Below are positions 27,409 through 36,032 of a DNA stretch of 64,000 nt, one piece after another; position 1 is the stretch's first letter, and every line of letters starts with the position of its first letter. Under the pieces are notes generated by a model that worked only from the letters and a program-made list of their open reading frames with translations, searched no databases and was not told the DNA's origin. A program made the translations under genes and the position numbers. The stretch spans positions 372,001-436,000 of the forward strand of contig NZ_FQZN01000001.1 of assembly GCF_900142015.1 (NCBI RefSeq), in the 5' to 3' direction. Source of the stretch: Bacteroides stercorirosoris (GTDB lineage: Bacteria; Bacteroidota; Bacteroidia; Bacteroidales; Bacteroidaceae).

Positions 27409-29088
27409 ATGAAAGCAATACTATTAGTCAGAGTATCTACAAAGACACAAGACTTTGACGAACAAGAAAGAGCAATATATGAGATGGCGATTAAAGACGG
27501 TTATTCACCAGATGATATTATACCTATCTGTGAAAAGGAATCCGGTATCAAGCTATCAGAAGAAGAACGTGCAGGACTTAACAGAATGAAAGAACTGATA
27601 GAAACAGACAATGCCATTAACTGTGTCTATTGCTGGGAAGTGTCCCGTATTGCCAGAAGAAAGAAGATTAACTTTAGTGTGCTGGACTATCTAATCAACC
27701 ATAAGGTGCAGTTGGTAATAAAGGAACCGTCCATACGTTTATTTAAAGATAACGGTGATATTGACGAGGGTGCAGAAATGATATTCACATTGTTCAGTCA
27801 GATGGCGGAAAGTGAGATGAGAACCAAGTTAGCTAGATGGAAACGCACCAAGGATGCCAAAAGGAAAGAATCATACTATACCGGAGGCTGGTTATTGTAT
27901 GGCTATAAAGTGGACGAAAAGACAAGGAAGATTGTGCCGGATGAAAGTGCTGCCGTAGTAGAACAAATATTTAATATGTATCTAACTGGGAAATACAGTT
28001 ATGGAAGCTTAGCTAAAGAATTGATACACACTGGCATCTTTAATTATAAATTATCTACAGCCAGAAGTATGGTATCACTCATACTTAATAATACAGCCTA
28101 TGCCGGTCTGCCGTCCAGTAGCAACGGTTACAACAAGCTGCGAACAGAGGGCAATGTTTATCCCGCCATTGTAACTTTAGAAATGATTGAACGTTGTAAA
28201 AAAATAGCGGAGGGCAATGTTTACAAGGCAAAGAAGCAATACAATAACTATTATTTTGGCAAAGGCTTGTTAAGATGTCCTTATTGTGGGGGTACTATGG
28301 TAGCCAAGAAGAATAATAATACCTATCACTGCCAAAACTGTGACAAAGGATTCTGGATTCAAATAAATTTAGTTGATAGTATATTGTGGTATACTGGTAG
28401 TATGATTTATTTAGGAAGGATGACCTCCAATAATGATGAAGTCAGAAAGCAATACCAACAGCAATTGGAGAACTATGACAATAAAATAACCACTTCTGAA
28501 AATAGAATAACCGCCATACAAAACAAGATAGATGTAATAGAGCATAGAGCTTATGTGGACGGAACACTTTCTATTAATAAGGCTGATTCGTTCATTAAAG
28601 AATTGAACGATAAGATAAGTGAAGAAAACAAGGCTCTCAATAAATGGAAGAATGAGCAATCAGCAGTCAAACAAATGCTGATAGACATTGAATCAAAGGT
28701 TACTGGTGTAACACTCGAAACAATCAATAATATAAAGGATGATGAAACCAGATTCAAAATCATACATGAAGTGCTGGATTATGCTTTTATTGACAAACTG
28801 GGTGCATACCAATATAATATTTCCATTTATCCTACACTTTCAGAGAAACCGTTACAGTTCCTTTTAGATACAAAAAAGAATAAGGCTTATACTGACCTTA
28901 GAAAGGTTAAAGGCATTAACAGATTGCAAGAAATCAACTGTTATGAACAACGCTTTAAGCCAATAAGAGATAAACAGAAGAACAGAGAATATAATGTGAA
29001 GTATTGCCAAGAACATAAGGAAGAAAATGCCAGAAGACAAAGGGAATACAGAGCCAGACTAAAGGCACTCAAAGAAGATAAGAAATAA
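27409..29088 (+). CDS. Large serine recombinase (integrase)
   Basis: The 559-residue protein begins MKAILLVRVSTKTQDF with the nucleophile Ser at residue 10 and a catalytic-region EVSRIARR segment. A recombinase domain follows (YKVDEKTRKIVPDES, then LNNTAYAG), next a zinc ribbon (CPYCGG near 290 and CQNC near 307) and a coiled coil (about 340-430) of the type that controls integration versus excision. A basic helical tail ends the protein. It lies just inside the left end, as integrases usually do. It most likely catalyses the insertion into the amidase at the 2-3 bp core. Confidence 0.93.
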   Translation: MKAILLVRVSTKTQDFDEQERAIYEMAIKDGYSPDDIIPICEKESGIKLSEEERAGLNRMKELIETDNAINCVYCWEVSRIARRKKINFSVLDYLINHKVQLVIKEPSIRLFKDNGDIDEGAEMIFTLFSQMAESEMRTKLARWKRTKDAKRKESYYTGGWLLYGYKVDEKTRKIVPDESAAVVEQIFNMYLTGKYSYGSLAKELIHTGIFNYKLSTARSMVSLILNNTAYAGLPSSSNGYNKLRTEGNVYPAIVTLEMIERCKKIAEGNVYKAKKQYNNYYFGKGLLRCPYCGGTMVAKKNNNTYHCQNCDKGFWIQINLVDSILWYTGSMIYLGRMTSNNDEVRKQYQQQLENYDNKITTSENRITAIQNKIDVIEHRAYVDGTLSINKADSFIKELNDKISEENKALNKWKNEQSAVKQMLIDIESKVTGVTLETINNIKDDETRFKIIHEVLDYAFIDKLGAYQYNISIYPTLSEKPLQFLLDTKKNKAYTDLRKVKGINRLQEINCYEQRFKPIRDKQKNREYNVKYCQEHKEENARRQREYRARLKALKEDKK

Positions 29089-29149
29089 AGTCTTCTGCAA
29101 TTCGCAGACTTTTCTTTTATTTTGCAGTATAACTAATAATGAATGTATC

Positions 29150-30160
29150 ATGCCAGAAGAAAACCAGATAGCGGAACTTCCAGATTTGAAAGTAAATTGG
29201 ACTGAAAGCTACAAATGTCTAAATGAACCACTATTAGAATACGTGTGGGAAGTAGCCAATCACTTCCTGCCAGATTATGCGGAAACAGATACGGGAATGA
29301 TACCCGTAGAATCTTCCGCACCTGCCATATTCGCCAACAGATATGCGGAAAGAAACTTATCCGTTGAAGAAAGATACAAGAGGAGCAAAGAAATGAAAAC
29401 ATTCAAAGGAACTTTGGAAGAATACAAGAAACGGGAATACAGAAAGCTGGATGATTCTTTCAAAGAGAAGTTCCTGACTAATGAAGATTTACAGAATACC
29501 ATTGAAGCGTATAAGTTGGACGTTAGCAAGTTTTGGTATCTACTTCTGTTCGTATATGACTTTATAGAGGATATTGGCACAAACGCACCTGCATTGAACA
29601 AGTCCGTATTAGAAGACTTTAGCCATTTTCATGCTACCCTATTGGAAGCTACCAGTATCACCTTAAAGAAGAACAACAAGAAAAGCTATGTTGTTGAAAG
29701 GGAGGACACAATCAGAATCATTCAAGCAGCCTTGCAGCATTTTGTCAATACATATAGCGATATTATACATAGTGAACAAGATAGAGAAACTATGATTAAA
29801 CAATTAAAGGACATAGGTTTGGAGGGCTTTATCAGAAATGACTTATCGTCAAAAATCAGCTTTGCGGACAAGTCCAGTCTTGACATATCTTATAAGAAGT
29901 GGAAATTCACAGATATGTTCCTGTTCTTTATTGAAAGAAGAAAGGCTACCACCATACCCAATAAAAAGGTAAAGGTATCTAAAGACAAGATGATACTTGT
30001 TTCAAGGCTAATCTATACCGTAGGCTATGATGGCAAGAGATATAATGAAGAATACGATTCGGAGGGCAACAAGAACAGAATGTTATCCAATCTCCTTAGG
30101 AGATACAAGAACGAGAAATTCCCGTCTGTTATAGCTAATAACTACATGGTAGTTTCATAA
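29150..30160 (+). CDS. Unrecognised 336-residue protein of the element
   Basis: I do not recognise a family. The protein is hydrophilic and mainly helical, with no signal peptide or membrane span. It opens acidic (MPEENQIAELPDLKVNW), has a charged middle (KRSKEMKTFKGTLEEYKKREYRK) and ends in basic residues (NRMLSNLLRRYKNEKFPS). An aromatic segment FWYLLLFVYDFIEDIG around 125-140 may form a hydrophobic core helix. It follows the integrase by 61 bases and has its own terminator at 30186. It could be cargo or a regulator. Confidence 0.7.
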   Translation: MPEENQIAELPDLKVNWTESYKCLNEPLLEYVWEVANHFLPDYAETDTGMIPVESSAPAIFANRYAERNLSVEERYKRSKEMKTFKGTLEEYKKREYRKLDDSFKEKFLTNEDLQNTIEAYKLDVSKFWYLLLFVYDFIEDIGTNAPALNKSVLEDFSHFHATLLEATSITLKKNNKKSYVVEREDTIRIIQAALQHFVNTYSDIIHSEQDRETMIKQLKDIGLEGFIRNDLSSKISFADKSSLDISYKKWKFTDMFLFFIERRKATTIPNKKVKVSKDKMILVSRLIYTVGYDGKRYNEEYDSEGNKNRMLSNLLRRYKNEKFPSVIANNYMVVS

Positions 30161-30185
30161 ACGATATACATAAAAACATAGCAGA

Positions 30186-30229
30186 AATGCGTACTGAAAG
30201 GCTTATTCTTTTCGGTACGCATTTTTTTT
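30186..30229 (+). terminator. Rho-independent terminator
   Basis: Arms 30186-30199 and 30209-30222 (AATGCGTACTGAAA with TTTCGGTACGCATT, one G-U) are followed by a run of eight T. Confidence 0.9.
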
Positions 30230-30280
30230 GCGTACTGGAATGGGCACGTTTTCTACACACATGGGCATTCGGTAGATTCC

Positions 30281-30311
30281 TTTGCCACCCCTAAATTCCT
30301 GCCTAATTTTG
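30281..30311 (+). promoter_or_regulatory. Bacteroides-type promoter for the ParB-like gene
   Basis: A -33 TTTG (30281-30284), a 19-base spacer and -7 TAATTTTG (30304-30311) match the consensus. It leaves a leader of about 60 bases before the ATG at 30379. Confidence 0.8.
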
Positions 30312-30378
30312 CATCATCAAAATAACAAAACGGCGTGCCAGAAGCCAATATAAATCCGTAAGGCAACGGTAATATATT

Positions 30379-31281
30379 ATGAGAAAAGAAATTTTAACAT
30401 TGAGTGAATTGAATGAAAAAGGAGTAAAAGTAGCAAGATTGGCTGGTAACAGAGATTTGAATGAAAAGGCAGTCAAGGCTAAAATGAAATCAATGAGGGA
30501 ATACGGTCAGTTAGTACCTGCAATCATTGTGGACGCTTCCACTGCAATTAAAGACGGTTTAAAAGTGATTGATTTTACCACTGGTGAAGAAATCAAGGAC
30601 GGAAATGATTATGTTGTTCTGTTGGATGCAAACCACCGTTATAGTGCCCATTTAAGACTTCTGGAGGAAAATGCAAAGGTTGAACCGGATAAACAGTACA
30701 AAGGAGAGTTCTATTTCGTGTATTCTTTGAATCCGTCTGTTGGCATTGAAAAAGCATTGGCAGAAATCAACATTGCCACTACCCCATGGAAAGGTGCGGA
30801 TTATGTAAAGGGAGTGAAAATGATGGTTGAAGAAGAATTGCCGACATTGGACTTTGTGTCTGATTTGACTTGTGTGGGCTACTCTCTGGATGCGGCTTCC
30901 AAGTGGGCTACATTTGGCAGTAAGATAAACAAGACAGTTCTCGTCAGGGCTATCAACGGCAATATTGATGAAGTACTTAGAAAATCAAACAACATCAACA
31001 GAGGAAGAACGCTTGTTGAAGCAGCCAAAAAATCATTCAGTACGGAGTTCTTGAAGAGCCGTACACTCATTGACTGGATTATTGGCAAGTATGAAGATAC
31101 GGATGATAGCGAAAAAAGTACATTCACTAAAAATATGAGCCACTTTCTAGCTAATGTTCAACGTGAAAATGCGGAAAACATAGAAAAGGCTAAAGGCACA
31201 AGAGGTGGAAAAACAAAGGAAACCATCATTTATGAAGAACTGAGCAGACTTTGGAAAAATTACATGGAAGAGAACTATTAA
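30379..31281 (+). CDS. ParB/sulfiredoxin-like domain protein
   Basis: The N-terminal domain has the ParB-type signature: EYGQLVPAIIV followed about 40 residues later by VVLLDANHRYSAHLRL (compare DGNHRxxA in ParB). ParB proteins use this fold to bind CTP, and related proteins act as nucleases or DNA modifiers. A helical C-terminal part follows; the 300-residue length exceeds a single ParB domain. No ParA was found next to it, so it need not be a partition protein. It has its own promoter at 30281. Confidence 0.65.
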   Translation: MRKEILTLSELNEKGVKVARLAGNRDLNEKAVKAKMKSMREYGQLVPAIIVDASTAIKDGLKVIDFTTGEEIKDGNDYVVLLDANHRYSAHLRLLEENAKVEPDKQYKGEFYFVYSLNPSVGIEKALAEINIATTPWKGADYVKGVKMMVEEELPTLDFVSDLTCVGYSLDAASKWATFGSKINKTVLVRAINGNIDEVLRKSNNINRGRTLVEAAKKSFSTEFLKSRTLIDWIIGKYEDTDDSEKSTFTKNMSHFLANVQRENAENIEKAKGTRGGKTKETIIYEELSRLWKNYMEENY

Positions 31282-31349
31282 TTAATCAATCCTCTGGATA
31301 GGGATTTTATGCAGGATATACTTAATAATAACTTTAAATATTTTGAATT

Positions 31350-31781
31350 ATGAGTACAAGAGGTTGTATCATTGAATTAAAGAAAGACGTGTGCAAAATT
31401 GGTTATTTACATTATGGTGCAGGTTTCGCTTCTGAATTTATCCAGAAGTATTGTATTGACTCCAAATATCTGGAAAGAATCTTTGAGATGGATAGAGAAT
31501 GGGAGAAACGAGAAGAATACGAAGGCATTTATTATCAAGAAATAACGGACGCAGAAACTATAGAAAGACTGCATAAGTATGATACGGATGCAATAGATAT
31601 GGATGCGGAAGTATTCATTTTTATGGAACATAGACCAGCTACAAGCCACTATATAGAATTGTACGATGTGACAATTAGAAGAAGCTGGTCTGTAGAAGAT
31701 GAAGAGTGGAATGAAAATCTGTCACAAGAAGATAGAGATAAAGAAATGGAATTTGTCCGAACTTGTGTCGGACTGGATTAA
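31350..31781 (+). CDS. Unrecognised 143-residue protein of the element
   Basis: No family is recognised. The protein opens MSTRGCIIELKKDVCKIGYLHYGAGFASEF and is otherwise acidic and helical (EKREEYEGIYYQEI, then EDRDKEMEFVRTC). It has no membrane span or signal peptide. It starts 68 bases after the ParB-like gene and is closed by the terminator at 31809, so these two are probably one unit. Confidence 0.6.
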   Translation: MSTRGCIIELKKDVCKIGYLHYGAGFASEFIQKYCIDSKYLERIFEMDREWEKREEYEGIYYQEITDAETIERLHKYDTDAIDMDAEVFIFMEHRPATSHYIELYDVTIRRSWSVEDEEWNENLSQEDRDKEMEFVRTCVGLD

Positions 31782-31808
31782 ACTTGCTTATTTCAAAAAC
31801 AGGTTTAC

Positions 31809-31840
31809 AAAGGCAGCCGGGCAACTGACTGCCTTTTTTT
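31809..31840 (+). terminator. Rho-independent terminator
   Basis: AAAGGCAG (31809-31816) pairs with CTGCCTTT (31829-31836), continued by T to 31840. Confidence 0.88.
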
Positions 31841-32234
31841 ATTGCCGTTTTTTACCTACTAACCAAGTTATATAGCACCTACTTCGATACGTTAATTAAT
31901 CGCTAATATACAGTTATTTAACTATCTATTCCGAATATCGCCTATCCGTCAATAGCCATAAATATAAACTATTGACAAAAGAAGTGCATAAAGTCACTAT
32001 TCTTGTCTGCCAGCTTATTCAGAGAAAGGAATAACGGCAATATGGCGATATAGACAAGCTATCTATAGAAAGTGTTCCTTTGATTAGGTACACCGTCCAG
32101 AAATGAGTATAATCGTATAGAGATAAAAAGATAAAGAGTTACCACGAGCAGGGGTATATCCAGAACTGCCTAGAATAATTCAAGCACTATAGATTTTACA
32201 GTATATAATGAAACTAACCTAAAACAATTCAATT
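31841..32234. other. Structured non-coding stretch
   Basis: No ORF was found. An 8-base perfect inverted repeat GTCAATAG/CTATTGAC lies at 31948-31955 and 31969-31976. A composite hairpin at 32002-32058 pairs CTTGTC with GACAAG, GCC with GGC and TTATTC with GAATAA. It could be an oriT-like region, a leader or a small RNA. Confidence 0.45.
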
Positions 32235-32417
32235 ATGGAGTATTACACGTTTGAACAATTAAAGGAAATGGCTTTTAGTGATGGAATTACTGGTAATAAG
32301 GTAGCTATCGGTATATGGGCTAAAATGAACGGCTTTCTAAAGAAAAAGAAGCAGATAAACAAGCGTAGAATTACATTCTACTTTAAACTGGATAATTGGC
32401 AGTCTCGTAATTTATGA
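32235..32417 (+). CDS. Small protein, 60 residues, unrecognised
   Basis: ATG at 32235 opens MEYYTFEQLKEMAFSDGITG, then a lysine/arginine-rich C-terminus (GFLKKKKQINKRR). It lies between two non-coding regions, and its coding nature rests only on frame length and composition. It has no known family. It is placed after the terminator at 31809, in the AT-rich part of the element. Confidence 0.4.
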   Translation: MEYYTFEQLKEMAFSDGITGNKVAIGIWAKMNGFLKKKKQINKRRITFYFKLDNWQSRNL

Positions 32418-32723
32418 CTACCGGAGCCTCTCTATAAAGCCGTATCAAGAACTGCATATAATACTTGTTCCGGCATACATAGCCAGCCAGATAACACAAG
32501 GAAGTAAATTACAGATGTTTTTTAAAGATAGTCTTAGTAAAGTGGTACTAAGGAAAAATGAACCGTAGTCTATGGGAAATTTGACACCAAGTATAGGGGA
32601 AAAATGATACTCTATACATTACTACAATACTAACATTACAACTTAGATAATTCAGTGCTTCGCACTTCATTATCAGATTTTGAGCTTTCGTAGATAAGTA
32701 ACTAATAACAAAAACGTAACATT
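32418..32723. other. Non-coding region with iteron-like repeats and a small hairpin
   Basis: The stretch contains the 23-bp repeats at 32544-32612 and a short hairpin AGTGCTTCGCACT near 32655. No ORF is convincing. A possible replication origin or operator for the downstream HTH genes. Confidence 0.5.
32544..32612 (+). repeat. Three 23-bp direct repeats (iteron-like)
   Basis: Units begin at 32544, 32567 and 32590, in exact 23-base steps. The consensus is close to AGTATAGGGGAAAAATGANACC, the shared core GGAAAnnTGA. The copies are diverged but in register. They sit upstream of a protein with two helix-turn-helix segments. Iteron function is inferred. Confidence 0.6.
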
Positions 32724-32909
32724 ATGATGATATACAACAACAGACTGTTCAATACCAGAAAGGAATTGAAGCGGTATCTAGGTGGGACACGTAAATACAA
32801 CAAGGCTCTGAAAAACGGAGAGATTTATAACATATACCAAGAAGAATCAAATAACCAACCGTTTGCGCACAATGGAACAACAATATACGACACTGACAAA
32901 AGACATTAA
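32724..32909 (+). CDS. Small protein, 61 residues, unrecognised
   Basis: It opens MMIYNNRLFNTRKELKRYLG and is basic in its first half. Its 3' end overlaps the start of the HTH gene by 38 bases, which suggests translational coupling. No family is recognised. Confidence 0.5.
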   Translation: MMIYNNRLFNTRKELKRYLGGTRKYNKALKNGEIYNIYQEESNNQPFAHNGTTIYDTDKRH

Positions 32910-33765
32910 TAATATAGATAATAAGGACGCCATAGTATATGCCTATATAAAATCAAGGATGAATTATAAAACTTCCATTGCGGATAATGTTACGGAAAAG
33001 GAGATTTCCGAAAAACTAGGCATATCATTAAGCACTGTAAAAAGAAGCGTTGCAAGGCTAAAGAAGAATAAGAATCTTGTTGATAAAGTAATAAGTAACA
33101 ATGTGATAGCAGAGGGAAGCTACAAGACGTACAACAAATATCATGTGGCAAAATGTAATGAGAACTTCTTCTATATTTATAACAGTTTCTTTAATGATGA
33201 TATGAACATAGCAAAAGCCAGTGAGAGAATCAACGTAAAGAACTTCTTGCTTAAAATAAAGGCAATATGTAAAAAGGAAACGAACAAGTATATAAGTGAA
33301 AGTCCGTATCTGGATGGGCTTAACAAAACGGAACTATCTAAGAAACTGGGCATTGATGCAAAGACATTAAATAAATATCTGGAAATGGCAGTCAATGCAG
33401 GACAGATAAAATATATAACTAATGGTTTACTGATACTGAACAAGTCCATTATTCCAGATTTTAAAGAGGCTGATTCAGATACAAGAATCTATCATATTAT
33501 CTATGACTGGTGCATTGATAACGGTGTTGTTCCACCAGATAGAAACGATGAAATAACAGTAATGGAAGATGGCAGTGTCAGAAGAAGAAACAGATTGCTT
33601 GCTGAACTAGCTTGTAAACTGGTTTATATGAAAGATGAAGAAATTAGGAGTTTGCTAACTAATAGAATAACTTCCGAAGAAATAACTTTGGAGTATATAG
33701 CTAAAGTGCTGAATATAAATAACAAGAAGAAAGAAGATATACAGTATTCCGTCATGCTTGACTAA
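32872..33765 (+). CDS. Protein with two helix-turn-helix segments, possible replication initiator or regulator
   Basis: From ATG at 32872 (297 residues; an alternative TTG lies 9 bases earlier). A first HTH is seen at about residues 39-70 (VTEKEISEKLGISLSTVKRSV) and a second at about 150-185 (NKTELSKKLGIDAKTLNKYLE). Two winged-helix-like segments in a protein of about 300 residues, behind direct repeats, recall iteron-binding Rep_3 initiators, though I see no diagnostic sequence match. A phage replisome-organiser-like regulator is an equal alternative. Confidence 0.55.
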   Translation: MEQQYTTLTKDINNIDNKDAIVYAYIKSRMNYKTSIADNVTEKEISEKLGISLSTVKRSVARLKKNKNLVDKVISNNVIAEGSYKTYNKYHVAKCNENFFYIYNSFFNDDMNIAKASERINVKNFLLKIKAICKKETNKYISESPYLDGLNKTELSKKLGIDAKTLNKYLEMAVNAGQIKYITNGLLILNKSIIPDFKEADSDTRIYHIIYDWCIDNGVVPPDRNDEITVMEDGSVRRRNRLLAELACKLVYMKDEEIRSLLTNRITSEEITLEYIAKVLNINNKKKEDIQYSVMLD

Positions 33766-33966
33766 ACTAGCTAATCACCTATATTCAGTTTAGCTAAAAG
33801 TCAAGAGAGCAAATATATAAGGTACTTCATATAAGAATCCCCCTCCCCATTCAATCAGTAACCTTAAATATATAAGAGTGTCTGCCTTTACGGACTACGT
33901 GCCCCTTAGTCCCCCTCTGTATATTGATATAAAAAAGAATTATTAATCATTTAAACTTTTATCAAT

Positions 33967-34980
33967 ATGAATAATTTAGTTATCATGCCAACGGAGAAAA
34001 GAACTTTGAATTTAGGTGAGTTTGCAGAAGAAGCTACTATAATTGTGGAAGAAACTGCAAAGCCAAATATTACTTTCTTGGAAGCCAATACAGATTCTAT
34101 TACACTGGAAGAACTTGCAAACAAATGCGTTGTGCCTACTTGGGCTAACTTGGAATCAACCATTTCACACCAAGACTTTGTTTCTTGTGTGCATGAAGCT
34201 GCAAACTCATTCTATGCAGGTGAAAAGGTGAGCTTTCCCGAAATACGAGTTTCACATATAGTACGTGGCAGAATACCGTCCGCACTTGGTAAGAAAGCAA
34301 GTGAACTGTTGGAATGTGAAAAGACACAATTCTATCAAAGACTTGCGTTTGCTTTTACTGTTCCAACCATTTTTGAAACGATAAGAGGGCAAAAACTTGA
34401 ACTGTGCATAGGTGGGGTAAGAAATTACAGTGACTTGAATCTGTACCGTTCTTCCAAAGGCTTAGAAAAGTTTTCCGTCTTTATTGGCTGGAGAATGAAA
34501 ATTTGTTCCAATCAGATTCTTACCGGTGAGGGTGTGAGGTTCAACATGGAAGTAACCAATATCAGTGAACTTTACAGAAATGTACTGGAATTGCTTAACA
34601 GCTTCAATGCTGCCAAAGAAATACATTTGATGCAGACATTATCAGATACTTATCTATCTGAAACACAGTTTGCACAAGTGGTAGGCAGAATGAGAATGTA
34701 CCAGGCACTTTCACCTGCAAGACAGAAAGCAATACCAAGACTTCTAATCACTGACAGCCAAATAAACAGTGTGTGTCGTGATTATTACACCAATGAAGTT
34801 TTTGGAATGAAAGACAATGCCATATCTCTTTTTGATTTTCATAATTTACTCACACAATCAAACAAGAACAGCTACATAGACAGCTATCTACAACGTGGGG
34901 TAAATGCTACAGAGGTAAGTGTTGGACTGAACAATGTATTACAAGGACTGGATAATAAATATTCTTGGTTCTTGGGCTAA
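33967..34980 (+). CDS. DUF3871-family protein
   Basis: Matches DUF3871 of Bacteroidetes: FTVPTIFETIRGQKLELCIGGVR, then LYRSSKGLEKFSVFIGW and CSNQILTGEGVR cut in short pieces. At 337 residues it is of family length. These proteins are found mostly on mobile elements; their function is unknown. A terminator follows at 34988. A region of about 200 bases before it has no clear gene. Confidence 0.75.
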   Translation: MNNLVIMPTEKRTLNLGEFAEEATIIVEETAKPNITFLEANTDSITLEELANKCVVPTWANLESTISHQDFVSCVHEAANSFYAGEKVSFPEIRVSHIVRGRIPSALGKKASELLECEKTQFYQRLAFAFTVPTIFETIRGQKLELCIGGVRNYSDLNLYRSSKGLEKFSVFIGWRMKICSNQILTGEGVRFNMEVTNISELYRNVLELLNSFNAAKEIHLMQTLSDTYLSETQFAQVVGRMRMYQALSPARQKAIPRLLITDSQINSVCRDYYTNEVFGMKDNAISLFDFHNLLTQSNKNSYIDSYLQRGVNATEVSVGLNNVLQGLDNKYSWFLG

Positions 34981-34987
34981 ACTAACT

Positions 34988-35024
34988 GAAAGGGCATCTA
35001 TTTATTAGGTGTCCTTTCTTTTTT
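34988..35024 (+). terminator. Rho-independent terminator
   Basis: GAAAGGGCATCT (34988-34999) pairs with AGGTGTCCTTTC (35007-35018, two G-U pairs), then T to 35024. Confidence 0.85.
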
Positions 35025-35046
35025 AATAACTTAAAAATACTACAGA

Positions 35047-35172
35047 ATGAATGATAATGAAAAACTAGTACTATGGGGCATACTAGTAGTACTGTTACTA
35101 ATAATAATTGGTGTTATCAATCCCTTTTTTCTGATACTGATTTTATCTATCTTTATTTATATACAATCATAG
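35047..35172 (+). CDS. 41-residue single-pass membrane peptide
   Basis: ATG at 35047 reads MNDNEKLVLWGILVVLLLII, continuing as hydrophobic residues interrupted by GVINP, and ends in IYIQS. It is almost entirely two hydrophobic stretches around one Asn-Pro. It lies between the DUF3871 terminator and the tyrosine recombinase. Too short for family assignment; a toxin or holin-like peptide is possible but not shown. Confidence 0.45.
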   Translation: MNDNEKLVLWGILVVLLLIIIGVINPFFLILILSIFIYIQS

Positions 35173-35292
35173 AATATTCACTAATATGCAAAGTGAATGT
35201 TTTGCTAGAAATCAACACATTAACTAATTGGCTAGTATGTTGGTAGTGGTAAAATATTCACTTTTATTTATTTACATATAAAACAGAACATT

Positions 35293-35880
35293 ATGAGTTT
35301 AAAATATTCAAGCACTACAGCAGATTATCTGGTTTGGTCTGATGCAATGAATTTAATAAGGAAATTGGCTAAAGATGGAAATTACAAAATTTCACTTCTT
35401 ATTGCTTTGGGGTGTTTCACTGGTCTAAGAATATCTGACATTCTAGCTTTGAGATGGAAACAGATACTATATACCAGTGAATTTACAGTAATAGAGAAAA
35501 AGACAAATAAGGTGAGAACTATTAGGATAAATGCCCAACTTGGGCAGCACATTAAAGAATGCTATGAACAGATAAAGCCTATAGGAATTAACGCACCTAT
35601 TTTAGTGAGCCAAAAAGGAACTGTTTTCACTATCCAAAGAATCAATGTGATACTAAAAGAGATAAAGAAGAAATACCACTTAAAAGTGAAAAACTTTAGT
35701 TGTCATTCACTTAGAAAGACTTTTGGCAGACAAGTTTATAACATGAATAGTGACAATTCAGAACTAGCCTTAGTTAAACTTATGGAACTGTTTAATCATT
35801 CCAGCGTAACCATAACTAAAAGATACTTAGGTTTAAGGCAGGAAGAAATTCTACAAACTTATGACTGTTTGAGTTTCTAA
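35293..35880 (+). CDS. Tyrosine recombinase, catalytic domain only
   Basis: The 195-residue protein contains the catalytic pattern: Arg in TGLRISDIL (about residue 46), a Lys-bearing beta turn (EKKTNKVRTIR), HSLRKTFG (His and Arg near 138-141), LFNHSSVTITKRY (His near 167) and the Tyr nucleophile in RYLG near 178. It lacks the usual N-terminal core-binding domain, so it resembles the short Bacteroidetes and phage-type recombinases. A second recombinase beside a serine integrase suggests a different job, such as dimer resolution or DNA inversion. Confidence 0.8.
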   Translation: MSLKYSSTTADYLVWSDAMNLIRKLAKDGNYKISLLIALGCFTGLRISDILALRWKQILYTSEFTVIEKKTNKVRTIRINAQLGQHIKECYEQIKPIGINAPILVSQKGTVFTIQRINVILKEIKKKYHLKVKNFSCHSLRKTFGRQVYNMNSDNSELALVKLMELFNHSSVTITKRYLGLRQEEILQTYDCLSF

Positions 35881-35998
35881 TCTTTAGCTAGGTAGAATTA
35901 TTCAGAAATTTGCTTTTATATGCCGACTTCTGAATTTTCTACCTACTTGAAGTTATAAGGAAGAACAGCTTACCAGGTGATTTAATAAACAATAGTTC

Positions 35999-36028
35999 TT
36001 GCTAATCAAACGTAATTTAGTAACTTTG
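35999..36028 (+). promoter_or_regulatory. Promoter of the candidate non-coding RNA
   Basis: TTG (35999-36001), 19-base spacer, TAACTTTG (36021-36028). This matches the Bacteroides -33/-7 pattern and places a start site near 36033-36036. Confidence 0.7.
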
Positions 36029-36032
36029 TGCC

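Noticed and set aside
30379..31281. Chromosome partition ParB
   Set aside because: No ParA partner and no parS-like site seen; only the N-terminal fold resembles ParB.
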